A stretch of DNA of 64,000 nt from JADJNY01 sp046349615 (GTDB lineage Bacteria > Planctomycetota > UBA1135 > GCA-002686595). This document shows positions 42,674-50,964 of this stretch, piece by piece. The notes under the pieces were generated by a model, which saw only the letters and a program-made list of their open reading frames with translations, had not been told where the DNA came from and did not search any database. How positions within the stretch are numbered: position 1 is the stretch's first letter; every line of letters begins with the position of its first letter. The stretch is from the NCBI GenBank assembly GCA_046349615.1, contig JAXMBZ010000005.1, positions 124,001 to 188,000 on the forward strand, read 5' to 3'. The position numbers and the translations under genes were made by a program.

Positions 42674-43708
42674 CTACGCTCGTTCGCCGGGGGAGGACGT
42701 CCTCCGCGCCGCTCGGCGCGCAAGGGCGGCCCGCACGGCCTCCAGCACGACCGCGACGTCGAGCTCGCGCATGCACGGATGGCCCTCGACGTTGCACTCG
42801 CGCCGTCGGCACGGCGCGCACGGCGTGGGGCGACGGACGACCGCGTGCCCGGTTCCGAACGGTCCCGTGCGCGCCGGATCCGCGGCGCCGAAGAGCGCGA
42901 CGACCGGCGTGCCGACGGCGGCGGCGACGTGCATCGGGCCCGTGTCGCAGCCGACGAAGAGGTCGGCGGACGCGATCAAGCCCGCGCTCTCCTTCAGCGA
43001 GAGCTTCCCCGCCTGATCGTCGACCGGAACGCCCGAAGCGCGCGCGACCTGGGCCGTCTCCGCACGATCTCCCGGCCCGCCGGTGAGGTGCACGTCCGCG
43101 TCGTGCTCGCGGACGAGCGCCGCGCACACGGCGGCCCACTTCTCGACGTACCAGCGGTTCGCGGGCTTGGTCGCGCCGACGTTGACGACGACGCGCGGAC
43201 GCGCGCGGTCGTCGCGCGGGAACGGTTCGTAGGGGAGTTCCCACGTCGGCTCCACCGCGGGACAGCCGAGGTGGTCGGCGAACTCGAGGTACTGCGCGAC
43301 CGTGACGCCCGGCCGCGCGTTCGGCGGGATGCGCTCGTTCGTGAAGAGCCAGTTGAGCTCCTTGCAGCGCGCGCGGTCGAACCCGAGGCGGTGCGGCGCA
43401 CCGCTCGCGCGCGTGATCAGGCCGCTCTTCAAGATGCGCTGCAGGTCGATCACGAGGTCGAAGCGTTGCGCGCGCAGCTCCGCAGCGAACGGACGCCAGC
43501 GCGCACGGTCGCGCGCGTCGAAGACGAGGAAGCGATCGACGGAGCGCTGCCCCGCGACGAGGGCGTGCGCGAGCGGTCCGATCACCCAGGCGAGCTCGGC
43601 ACGCGGATACCCGGCGCGCAGCCGGTTCACGAACGGCAGCGAGTTCACCACGTCGCCGATCGCGCCGAGCTTGACGACGGCGATGCGCTCTGCCGGGATC
43701 CGGATCAC
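42674..43708 (-). CDS. glycosyltransferase family 9 (heptosyltransferase-like)
   Basis: 344 aa GT-B enzyme. Family signatures: VVKLGAIGDVVNSLPFVNRL at the N-terminus, DLVIDLQRILKSGLITRASG in the middle, VNVGATKPANRWYVEKW and GCDTGPMHVAAAVGTPVVAL in the nucleotide-binding half. GT9 enzymes add heptose or other sugars to lipopolysaccharide core, so the host probably has LPS-like glycolipid. A Cys-rich C-terminal piece (CAPCRRRECNVEGHPC) is commonly seen in this family. Confidence 0.9.
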   Translation of the reverse strand: MIRIPAERIAVVKLGAIGDVVNSLPFVNRLRAGYPRAELAWVIGPLAHALVAGQRSVDRFLVFDARDRARWRPFAAELRAQRFDLVIDLQRILKSGLITRASGAPHRLGFDRARCKELNWLFTNERIPPNARPGVTVAQYLEFADHLGCPAVEPTWELPYEPFPRDDRARPRVVVNVGATKPANRWYVEKWAAVCAALVREHDADVHLTGGPGDRAETAQVARASGVPVDDQAGKLSLKESAGLIASADLFVGCDTGPMHVAAAVGTPVVALFGAADPARTGPFGTGHAVVRRPTPCAPCRRRECNVEGHPCMRELDVAVVLEAVRAALARRAARRTSSPGERA

Positions 43709-43776
43709 GACGTAGGGACCATCCCTCGTTCAGGATGCGCTCCCTGCCGCGCGCACTCCAGGGCTCTTCCAGGCTC

Positions 43777-43805
43777 TTGAAGTGGGGGAGACCGATCAGG
43801 ACAAT
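43777..43805 (+). promoter_or_regulatory. candidate sigma70 promoter
   Basis: TTGAAG and GACAAT, each 4 of 6 to consensus, separated by 17 bp, 54 bp upstream of the DUF3332-like lipoprotein start, which has GGAG 8 nt before its ATG. Confidence 0.45.
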
Positions 43806-43858
43806 CCCGCGCCATTGGTCCGCATCGGACCCCCACCCCAAGGCTTGGAGAATCACTC

Positions 43859-44182
43859 ATGAAGAAGACCCTCGGTCTGGCCCTCGTCGTCGGCGCGCTG
43901 CTGATGTCGTCGGGCTGCTACTCGGGCCCCCGTCGTCTCTCGCACGCGTGGGACGACTGGACCCAGCAGAAGTACGCTGAGAACGCCTGGATGCACGCCG
44001 TCCTGAGCGACATCATCCCCGTCTACCCGTTCGTCGGCTTCGTCGCCGCGATCGGCGACGCGTTCTACAACATGTACTACTTCTGGGGTAAGGACGCCTG
44101 GGACAACAAGGGCACCGTCTACGTGCACAAGAACCCTGAAGGTGCCGCCAAGACGGTCACCGGCAGCGGCCTCGGCATGTGA
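43859..44182 (+). CDS. DUF3332-like small lipoprotein
   Basis: 107 aa. Lipobox SSGC gives Cys20. The mature part HAWDDWTQQKYAENAWMHAV, then IIPVYPFVGFVAAIGDAFYN, YFWGKDAW matches my memory of DUF3332: a short envelope lipoprotein with hydrophobic helices and no known function. Its promoter, ribosome site and triple-hairpin terminator are all good, and codon use is strongly biased, so it may be highly expressed. Confidence 0.8.
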   Translation: MKKTLGLALVVGALLMSSGCYSGPRRLSHAWDDWTQQKYAENAWMHAVLSDIIPVYPFVGFVAAIGDAFYNMYYFWGKDAWDNKGTVYVHKNPEGAAKTVTGSGLGM

Positions 44183-44191
44183 TCGAACGTT

Positions 44192-44294
44192 CTCGGGCCA
44201 TCTGCCCGAGGACGATTCCGATCGGATGCGGCCCGGCGAACCCGGGCCGCTTCCAGGATGCGACCCGGGACTCCCCGGGTCGCTTCGTTTTCGG
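44192..44294 (+). terminator. three consecutive hairpins, last with T-rich tail
   Basis: Hairpin 1: CTCGGGC/GCCCGAG (44192-44210, 5-nt loop). Hairpin 2: GCGGCCCGG/CCGGGCCGC (44228-44250, 5-nt loop). Hairpin 3: GCGACCCGGG/CCCGGGTCGC (44260-44283, 4-nt loop) followed by TTCGTTTTCGG. The third is the best intrinsic terminator in the window. Confidence 0.8.
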
Positions 44295-44386
44295 GTGCCG
44301 CCTGGGCGGCGGCGCCCTTCGGGGTTCCCGGCGCGCTTCCCGCGCGGCACAATCTCCCGTTCCGATTCCCTCCCGGAGCGCGCGCC

Positions 44387-45838
44387 GTGACCCTGACCCG
44401 AACGACCTCGAAGAGCACGACCGACGTCGCGGACGCCGCGCCGAAGGTGCACGTCGTCACGTTCGGGTGCCAGATGAACAAGTACGACTCGCTGCTCGCC
44501 GAGGGCCGCTTCAAGCGCCGCGGCTACGCGACGACGGAAGAGATGGACGACGCCGACGTCGTGCTCTTCAACACCTGCTCGGTGCGCGAGCACGCGGAGG
44601 AGCGCACGTTCTCCTGGCTCGGCGAGTTGAAGCGCGCGAAGGAGAAGAACCCCGGCCTCGTGATCGGCGTCATGGGCTGCATGGCGCAGCGCATCGGCGA
44701 CGAGATCTTCGCGCGCGCGGGCCACGTCGACATCGTCGCGGGCACGCGCCAGTTCGCGAACCTGCCCGAGCTCGTCGAGCGCGTGAAGGAAGCGCGCGCG
44801 AAGCGCGGCAAGCACGACAAGGCGACGCGCGTGCTCGCGCTCGAGATGAACGACGCCGTCGCGGTCGATCGCGACGACGAACCGTGGGACGGCGGGCTGC
44901 ACGCGTACCTGACGGTGATGCGCGGGTGCGACCTCAACTGCACGTACTGCATCGTGCCGACGGTGCGCGGGCGCGTGCTCAGCTACCCCATCGAGAAGCT
45001 CGTGCGCGAGGCCGAGTGGTTCGTCGAGCGCGGCGCGAAGGTGATCACGCTGCTCGGTCAGACCGTGAACAGCTACGGCGAGGACTGCGCGCCGCCGCTC
45101 CCCGGCGAGCCGCGCGGACGCGGCCGACAAGGGCGTCCGTCGCTCGCGGACCTGCTGTACCGGCTGCAGGACCTGCGCGGGCTCGAGCGCATCCGATTGA
45201 TCACACTGCACCCGTCGTACGTGACCGAGGCGCTGGCCGAGGCGCTGCGCGACTGCCCGAAGGCCGAGCGCTACCTGCCGATCCCGGCGCAGTCGGGCTC
45301 GGACGAGGTGCTGCGCGCGATGAAGCGCGGGTACACGACGGAGCTCTATCGAAAGCGCATGGAGATCCTGCGCGCGCGCGTGCCGGACCTCGAGCTCGCG
45401 AGCGACTGGATCGTCGGCTTTTGCGGCGAGACGGACGCCGACCACGCGGCGAGCGAAGCGCTCCTCGCCGAGCAGGGCTTCGTCACGAACTACATCTTCA
45501 AGTACGACCCGCGCCCGACGACGCACGCGGCGGAGAAGCTCGAGGACGACGTGCCCGAGGACGTGAAGAAGGAGCGCAACCAGCGCCTGCTCGCGCTCGC
45601 CGAGGAGGTCGGCTTGAAGCGCCACGGCGCGCAGGTCGGCGCGGTGCGCGACGTCTTCGTCGAGTCGACGTCCGATCGCTTCGAAGGCGGGCTCGTCGGT
45701 CGCACGCAGCACGGGTTGATGACGAGCTTCGCGGGGCCCGCCGAGCTCGTCGGCACCGTCGCGCGCGTCACGATCGAGAGCGCGACCGCGTTCGGGCTCT
45801 CGGGCTCGCTCGCGAAGGACGCATCCACGTGCGGCTGA
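44387..45838 (+). CDS. miaB: tRNA 2-methylthio-N6-isopentenyladenosine synthase
   Basis: 483 aa methylthiotransferase. The N-terminal MTTase domain supplies three cluster Cys (FGCQMNKYDS, NTCSVREHAEERT, VMGCMAQR); the radical-SAM CxxxCxxC is in RGCDLNCTYCIVPTVRGR; a C-terminal TRAM domain follows (GRTQHGLMTSF). The NTCSVREHAEERTF and QMNKYDS strings are those of MiaB rather than RimO. It thiomethylates A37 of UNN-reading tRNAs. I chose GTG at 44387, just after TCCCGGAGCG, since no nearer start exists. An insertion around PPLPGEPRGRGRQGRPS (about 235-252) widens the SAM domain. Confidence 0.93.
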   Translation: MTLTRTTSKSTTDVADAAPKVHVVTFGCQMNKYDSLLAEGRFKRRGYATTEEMDDADVVLFNTCSVREHAEERTFSWLGELKRAKEKNPGLVIGVMGCMAQRIGDEIFARAGHVDIVAGTRQFANLPELVERVKEARAKRGKHDKATRVLALEMNDAVAVDRDDEPWDGGLHAYLTVMRGCDLNCTYCIVPTVRGRVLSYPIEKLVREAEWFVERGAKVITLLGQTVNSYGEDCAPPLPGEPRGRGRQGRPSLADLLYRLQDLRGLERIRLITLHPSYVTEALAEALRDCPKAERYLPIPAQSGSDEVLRAMKRGYTTELYRKRMEILRARVPDLELASDWIVGFCGETDADHAASEALLAEQGFVTNYIFKYDPRPTTHAAEKLEDDVPEDVKKERNQRLLALAEEVGLKRHGAQVGAVRDVFVESTSDRFEGGLVGRTQHGLMTSFAGPAELVGTVARVTIESATAFGLSGSLAKDASTCG

Positions 45839-45926
45839 TGCCCGTCGGCGCGCGCTCGCTCTCCACGCTCATCCGCGTTCCACTTCCCACGGAGCCCCCG
45901 CTCCCGCTTCGACTCCCAGGATCGCC

Positions 45927-46514
45927 ATGCACCCCGCCCTCCGAGCGAACCTCTACTTCGTCAAGGAACACGTCGGCATCCTCAAGGCCGCGAACCAGTT
46001 CGACGTCTTCGACCCCGCGAGCGGCGCGAAGGTGCTCGAGTGCCGCGAGCCGCACCTCTCGGGCCTGACGAAGCTCTTCCGCTTCACGGACTGGAAGCGC
46101 GCGACGCCGTTCGAGGTGATCGTGACGACGCCGTCGGGCGAGCGCGTGCTCAAGGTGAAGCGCGGCGTGTCGCTCTTCCTCTCGAAGGTGCAGGTGTTCG
46201 ACGAGCAGGATCGCTACGTCGGCGGCTTCCACCAGAAGCTCTTCTCGATCGGCGGGAAGTTCGACGTGCTCGACGCGGCGGGGAAGTCGATCTGCACGCT
46301 GCAGGGGAAGTGGACGAGCTGGGAGTTCCGCTTCTTCGCGCCGTCGAAGGACTACGCCGTCGTGACGAAGAAGTGGGCCGGCATGGGGAAGGAGCTCTTC
46401 ACGAGCGCCGACAACTACATGCTGCAGATCAAGGACGGCGTCGCGGAGGACGATCCGGCGCGCGTGTTGATCCTCGCGGCGGTGATGGTGATCGACATGG
46501 TGCTGAAGGAGTGA
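45927..46514 (+). CDS. LURP-one/scramblase-fold family protein
   Basis: 195 aa beta-barrel-like protein. Motifs ANQFDVFDPASGAKVLECRE, RGVSLFLSKVQVFDEQDRYV, FHQKLFSIGGKFDVLD and KDYAVVTKKW fit the LURP-one-related/phospholipid scramblase superfamily, where a C-terminal hydrophobic helix (here VLILAAVMVIDMVL) ends the barrel. Function in bacteria unknown; membrane or lipid contact is plausible. It stands 88 bp after miaB on the same strand. Confidence 0.83.
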   Translation: MHPALRANLYFVKEHVGILKAANQFDVFDPASGAKVLECREPHLSGLTKLFRFTDWKRATPFEVIVTTPSGERVLKVKRGVSLFLSKVQVFDEQDRYVGGFHQKLFSIGGKFDVLDAAGKSICTLQGKWTSWEFRFFAPSKDYAVVTKKWAGMGKELFTSADNYMLQIKDGVAEDDPARVLILAAVMVIDMVLKE

Positions 46515-46559
46515 GGGGACGTGGGGGCGGCGCTCGCCCACCGGCCGCGAACTCGATCT

Positions 46560-46847
46560 TCACGCCGAGCGCTTGCCGCGCGTTCCGTACCGCTTCCGCG
46601 CGTCGCGCAGGACGTCCTTCCACGCATGCGTGCGGCCGGCTCGGATGCCGAGCTCGCCGCGGGCGAGCGTCTTCAAGATCGCCGTCTCGCGCTCGATGCG
46701 TTCGAACGCTTCGAGGCTCATGAGCACCGCGGTCGGTCGTCCTCGACGCGTGACGACCACCTTGCCTTCTTTTCCGACCCCGCGGAGGGCCGCCTCACGC
46801 CTCGAGCCGAGCTCCGTCCAGGACACTTCGCGGAGTACGCGCCTCAT
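46560..46847 (-). CDS. Phd/YefM-family antitoxin, without visible toxin
   Basis: 95 aa. The N-terminus (VSWTELGSRREAALRGV) and the core VVVTRRGRPTAVLMSLEAFE are the DNA-binding and dimer part of Phd/YefM antitoxins; the C-terminal 40 residues (GELGIRAGRTHAWKDVLRD) would be the toxin-binding tail. Phd/YefM genes are normally paired within a few bases with a Doc, RelE or YoeB gene, but only 45 bp lie beyond its stop before the convergent gene, and its upstream neighbour is a beta-propeller lipoprotein. It seems to be an orphan. Confidence 0.8.
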   Translation of the reverse strand: MRRVLREVSWTELGSRREAALRGVGKEGKVVVTRRGRPTAVLMSLEAFERIERETAILKTLARGELGIRAGRTHAWKDVLRDARKRYGTRGKRSA

Positions 46848-46904
46848 GGGACCGAACGTACCTCACTGGTGTTCGGGATCGCCAGAGCGGACGGTGGGGC
46901 GAGC

Positions 46905-47972
46905 TCACCGCTCGTCGCCTAGGAAGCGGAACGGTTCGCGGCGCGCGCTCCACGCGATGCCGTCGGGCGTGCGGCCCGTCGTGAACGTGCGCAGGCACGT
47001 GCGCTTCTCGAGATCGACGACGGCGACTCGATCCGCCGCGACGAGGCTGACGTACGCGATGCGTCCGCGCGGTTCGATCACGAAGCCCACGGGCACCGGA
47101 TTGCGCGCGTCGACGCCGGGCGGCGCGTTCGGGTCGTCCTCCGCGCGCGGCGGAAGCGCGATGCGTGCGAGCTCCTTCTTCTCCGCGCGGTCGAACAGCG
47201 CGAGCTCGCCCGACATCGCGCACGCGACGACGACGAGCTTTCCGTCGGGCGTGCACGCGACGCGGATCGGGAGCCGCGCGCACGCGAGCTTCGTCTTCAC
47301 CTCGAGCGTCCGCGCGTCGAGCACGACGAGCGCGTCCTCGCCGTTCAATCCGACCCACAACTCCTTCCCATCGGGCGTGATCGCGATCGCCTCGGGCTGG
47401 TTGCCGACGGGCACGACCTTCGGGGGTGCGTCGCCGGCGAGGTCGATCGCGCTGATCGAGTTGCCGCGGATGTTCGCGGTGAACACGCGCTCGTGATCGG
47501 GCGCGAGAGCGAGCATGTGCGACGTCTCCGCGCCCGTGTCGAGCGCGCGCACGACCTTCTCCGAGACGAGGTCGACCTCGAGCACCGCGCGGCTCGTCTC
47601 GCTCGTCACGAGCACGGTGCGATTCGACAGGAACGCGACGCCGTGCGGCCGCCGATGCGGCGCGAGGTCGATCGTCGCGCGTTTCCGGCGCTCGACGCGG
47701 TCCCACACGGTCAACGTCCCGCCCGGCGTCGCGTCGCCGTAGTCGCTCGCGACGAAGAGCACGCCGTCGGGCGACGCGGCGCACTCGTGCGGACCGACGC
47801 CGGTCGGCGCGACGTCCTTCACGGTCCCGGAGTTCGGCTCGATCACGCGCAGCGTCGCGTCCGTCTTGTCGAGCACGGCGAGCCAGCTCCCCGGCGGGGC
47901 GGAATCGACGCGCGAGCTCGCGCAGGACGTGAGGAGGGCGACGACGAGGACGGCGAGGGGGGAGCGCGGCAT
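46905..47972 (-). CDS. beta-propeller lipoprotein (YncE-like)
   Basis: 355 aa. I start at the ATG at 47972, which gives a proper lipoprotein signal (MPRSPLAVLVVALLTSC); an ATG 81 bp upstream would add a charged, unlikely extension. The mature part is a seven-bladed propeller of YVTN/YncE type, with recurring strings such as SPDGVLFVASDYGDATPGG, APDHERVFTANIRGNSISAI and TPDGKELWVGLNGEDALVVL. These proteins bind partners or act as lactonase-like folds; no catalytic motif is seen. Confidence 0.82.
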   Translation of the reverse strand: MPRSPLAVLVVALLTSCASSRVDSAPPGSWLAVLDKTDATLRVIEPNSGTVKDVAPTGVGPHECAASPDGVLFVASDYGDATPGGTLTVWDRVERRKRATIDLAPHRRPHGVAFLSNRTVLVTSETSRAVLEVDLVSEKVVRALDTGAETSHMLALAPDHERVFTANIRGNSISAIDLAGDAPPKVVPVGNQPEAIAITPDGKELWVGLNGEDALVVLDARTLEVKTKLACARLPIRVACTPDGKLVVVACAMSGELALFDRAEKKELARIALPPRAEDDPNAPPGVDARNPVPVGFVIEPRGRIAYVSLVAADRVAVVDLEKRTCLRTFTTGRTPDGIAWSARREPFRFLGDER

Positions 47973-48094
47973 GCGCGCAGATTCGGGCTTCGAGCGCGCC
48001 GCGTCGAGCGCGGGTTCGTAAGGAGACGCAGCTCTTGCCGAACGCGACGTCACTCCCCGCTGCGAGGAGCGCGTGCGCGGGCTTCATGCGCTGC

Positions 48095-49003
48095 TCACTC
48101 CCCGCGGTGCGCGCGCCACGCGAGGTAGAGCCGCTCGACTTCGTCGACGAAGCCCGCGTGCCGCGGCGTCCAACCGAGCAGGCGCGCCGCCTTGCTCGAG
48201 TCGGCGTGCTGCGTGAACGCGAGCGCTTCCGCCATCGGGCCGAACGTCTTCACCGCGTCCGCGACCGCGAGCGACTCGACGCGCCCGTTCCCGCCCGCGA
48301 CGCGGCTCGCCGCCTCGGCGCACGCGCGCACGGTGCCGCGCGAGCGATCGGTCGCGTTGAGCACCTCGCACGCGAGGTTCGACTCGACCGCGAGCGCGTA
48401 GAGCTCGCCGAGATCGTCGACGTGCACCATCGCCCAGCGGTTCGCGCCGTCGCCGACGATGCGCGCGGCGCCCTTCGTCGCACCGTCGAACCAACCCGCG
48501 GTCAAGCTGCCGTGTCCGCCGTACACGCAGCCGGGGCGCACGACGATCGTCGCGAGCTCCGGCCGCGCGCACGAGAGCAGGAAGTTCTCGTTCTCGACGC
48601 GCGCCGCGACGAACTTCGGCGGGTTCGGCGCCGTCGTCTCGTCGACGCAGCGCGTGCCCGTGTCGCCGTACACCCACACGCCGCTCGTGTAGACGACCTT
48701 GCGCGCGGCGCCCTTGCGTCCGCCGAGCTCCGACGCGACGCGCAGCACGTTGCGGTCGAGCTCGAAGCCCTTCGGCGAGTACTCGAACGCGCAGTGCACG
48801 AACGCGGCGCACTCCGCGGCGCGTTCACGCCACGCGCCGGGCTCCTGGAGACCGCCGAGGACGGGCTCGATCTCGCGCCGCGCGAGCACGCGCGCCTTCT
48901 CGCTCGTGCGCGCGAGCCCGAGCACGCGATGTCCGCGCCGCGCGAGCGCGCTCGCGACCGAGAGACCGATGAAGCCCGTGGCACCCGTGACGAAGACCTG
49001 CAT
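48095..49003 (-). CDS. NAD-dependent epimerase/dehydratase family protein
   Basis: 302 aa extended SDR. The Rossmann motif is TGATGFIG at residues 6-13; the conserved region VVYTSGVWVYGD has the Ser/Thr of the catalytic site, but the canonical YxxxK is not obvious: PPKFVAARVENENFLLSCAR stands where it should be. It may be an atypical SDR of the nucleoside-diphosphate-sugar or thioester-reductase-like type. The ATG at 49003 begins the fold; it diverges from the GT39 gene. Confidence 0.83.
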   Translation of the reverse strand: MQVFVTGATGFIGLSVASALARRGHRVLGLARTSEKARVLARREIEPVLGGLQEPGAWRERAAECAAFVHCAFEYSPKGFELDRNVLRVASELGGRKGAARKVVYTSGVWVYGDTGTRCVDETTAPNPPKFVAARVENENFLLSCARPELATIVVRPGCVYGGHGSLTAGWFDGATKGAARIVGDGANRWAMVHVDDLGELYALAVESNLACEVLNATDRSRGTVRACAEAASRVAGGNGRVESLAVADAVKTFGPMAEALAFTQHADSSKAARLLGWTPRHAGFVDEVERLYLAWRAHRGE

Positions 49004-49247
49004 GGTTCGACCTCCGCGCGCGTCGCGGATCCTCCGGCGGACCGCTGCGCGTGCCGAGCACCCGCGGGTGAGTCGCCGCGGCTGCTGCGCGTGCGCGGAC
49101 AAGCTAGGGCGCCCCACCCGCGGCTGTCGAGGCCGATCCGTCGGAGCCGCCCCCGACCGTCTGCCCGCCGCACTCGGAGGCCGCGGGGAGTGCGGACCGG
49201 CCTCGATCGGAGTTCCGGTTCCAGCCCGAGGTGAGTAGGCTCGCTTC

Positions 49248-50954
49248 GTGGTCGACGCCGCCGCTCCTCTCCGCGAGTCCGACGCGCGCACGAGCGTGCG
49301 GCGCCCCCTTTTCGTGCTCGGCGCGCTGACCCTCGTGCTCGAGCTCTTGATCGTGCTCTGTCCGGGGCCGCACCTCTCGGAGCGCTGGGTGCTCGCGGAG
49401 GAGCTCCACAAGGGGAACATCGCACACGAGGTGCTCGCCGGCCCCGTGCTGCCGCTCCTCGACTACCACCACGTGCCGAACGCCGGCGGCACGCTCGTCG
49501 TCGGGCTCGGTGCGGTGCCGTTCTTCGCCGTGCTCGGCGAGACGCTGCTCGCGGTGCGGCTCGTGCCGATCCTCTTCGACCTCGCGACGGTGCTCTTCTT
49601 CGTGCTCGTGCTCGAGCGACTGGCGGGGCGGCGCGCCGCGTGGATCGGCGGGACGCTGCTCGCGATCGCGACGCCCGGGTACGCGCTGATCGCCGTGACG
49701 TCGGAGGGCTCGCACACCGAGAACAATGCGCCGACGTTCGCGTGCGTGCTGCTCTGGCTGCTTCTGCGCACCGATGCGGCGGGGCCCGCGAGTCGTGCGC
49801 CGCGCCGGCTCGGAATCGCGTTCGCGCTCGGGGTCGTCGCGGGGTTCGCGCTCTACTTCGGCTACATGGTCGCGATCGCGCTCGCCGCGCTCGCCGTCGT
49901 CGAATTCGCGTGCGATCGGCGCTGCTTCCTGCGTCCGAGCTTCGCCGCGTTCGTCCCGGGACTGCTGCTCGGGCTCGCGCCCTGGTTCGCGTACAACGCG
50001 CGGAACGGCTTCGAGGGCACGAAGCTGTACGGCGCTTCGCCCGAGCGCCTGTTCGAGGTCTCGCGCGTCCTCTCGGGGGCCTGGGCGCGCGTCGCGAGCC
50101 TCGTCGCGGCGTATTTGCCCGACTCCTTCTTCTTCGTCGACGTGCCGCACCTCCCGCGCACGCTGCTCGACTGGACGTACTACGTCGGGCTCCTCGCGCT
50201 CGTCGTTCTCGGCGTCCGCCGCGTCGTCGCACGAGCGCGCGCGGCTCGCCGCGAGGCCGGCACGTGGAGCGCAGCGTGCGCGCGCGTGCCGGAACTCGTC
50301 CTCGTCGCGTACCTGCCGCTCTTCGTCGTCGCGTACGCGCTCGTCGACGTCTACCAGGCGTGGATGTCGATCGACATCGCGCACGACGGCCGGTACGTCA
50401 CGCCGCTGTACCCGTTCCTCGTCGCGCTCGCGGCGCTCGGTGCGGACGCGGCGTGGTCGAGCTCCTTCGCGCGCGGCTCCGTGCGCGTGCTCGCCGCGGT
50501 CGGCGTCGTCGGCGTCCTCGCGGTGTGCGACTTCCGCCGCGCGGGCGAAGGCGCGGCGCTCCCGGGGACGTCGCGCGAGGAGTTCGCGCGCTGGATCGCG
50601 TGGCGCTACAAGACCGACGAGCGCCGCATGGACCTCGTGGTCGACGGGCTCGTCCGCCGCGGCGATCGCGACGAACTCGAGGGCGTGGTCTTCACCGTCG
50701 CCGAGCTCCTGCGCTGGCGCCTGCGGCGCGTCGACCGCGGCGATTCGTTCCGTTCCGGCGCGCGTGCGGAGCTCGCCGACGCGCTCGACCACCTCCGCGC
50801 GCGCGTTCCGGAGCACGCGCGCGACCTCTGCGATCCACCCGCCGAGGGCGACCGCGCCTATCGCTACGACGAACGCGCGATCTATCGGGAGGACCGGGAA
50901 GCACGCCGGCTCGGCCGGCCCGTCGAGGGCGCGGCCGAGCCGGGGGCGAAGTGA
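49248..50954 (+). CDS. GT39/ArnT-like membrane glycosyltransferase
   Basis: 568 aa with about nine hydrophobic segments in the first 430 residues, then a soluble tail of about 130. The first loop after helix 1 has the acidic region HLSERWVLAEELHKGNIAHE, and GSHTENNAPTFACVLLWLL follows later, as in polyprenyl-phosphate-sugar-dependent GT-C enzymes (ArnT/PMT_2). It probably moves a sugar from a lipid carrier onto an envelope acceptor. GTG start at 49248, after GAGGTGAG. The tail is helical and charged, with no known domain. Confidence 0.75.
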   Translation: MVDAAAPLRESDARTSVRRPLFVLGALTLVLELLIVLCPGPHLSERWVLAEELHKGNIAHEVLAGPVLPLLDYHHVPNAGGTLVVGLGAVPFFAVLGETLLAVRLVPILFDLATVLFFVLVLERLAGRRAAWIGGTLLAIATPGYALIAVTSEGSHTENNAPTFACVLLWLLLRTDAAGPASRAPRRLGIAFALGVVAGFALYFGYMVAIALAALAVVEFACDRRCFLRPSFAAFVPGLLLGLAPWFAYNARNGFEGTKLYGASPERLFEVSRVLSGAWARVASLVAAYLPDSFFFVDVPHLPRTLLDWTYYVGLLALVVLGVRRVVARARAARREAGTWSAACARVPELVLVAYLPLFVVAYALVDVYQAWMSIDIAHDGRYVTPLYPFLVALAALGADAAWSSSFARGSVRVLAAVGVVGVLAVCDFRRAGEGAALPGTSREEFARWIAWRYKTDERRMDLVVDGLVRRGDRDELEGVVFTVAELLRWRLRRVDRGDSFRSGARAELADALDHLRARVPEHARDLCDPPAEGDRAYRYDERAIYREDREARRLGRPVEGAAEPGAK

Positions 50955-50964
50955 GTCGCGCGGA

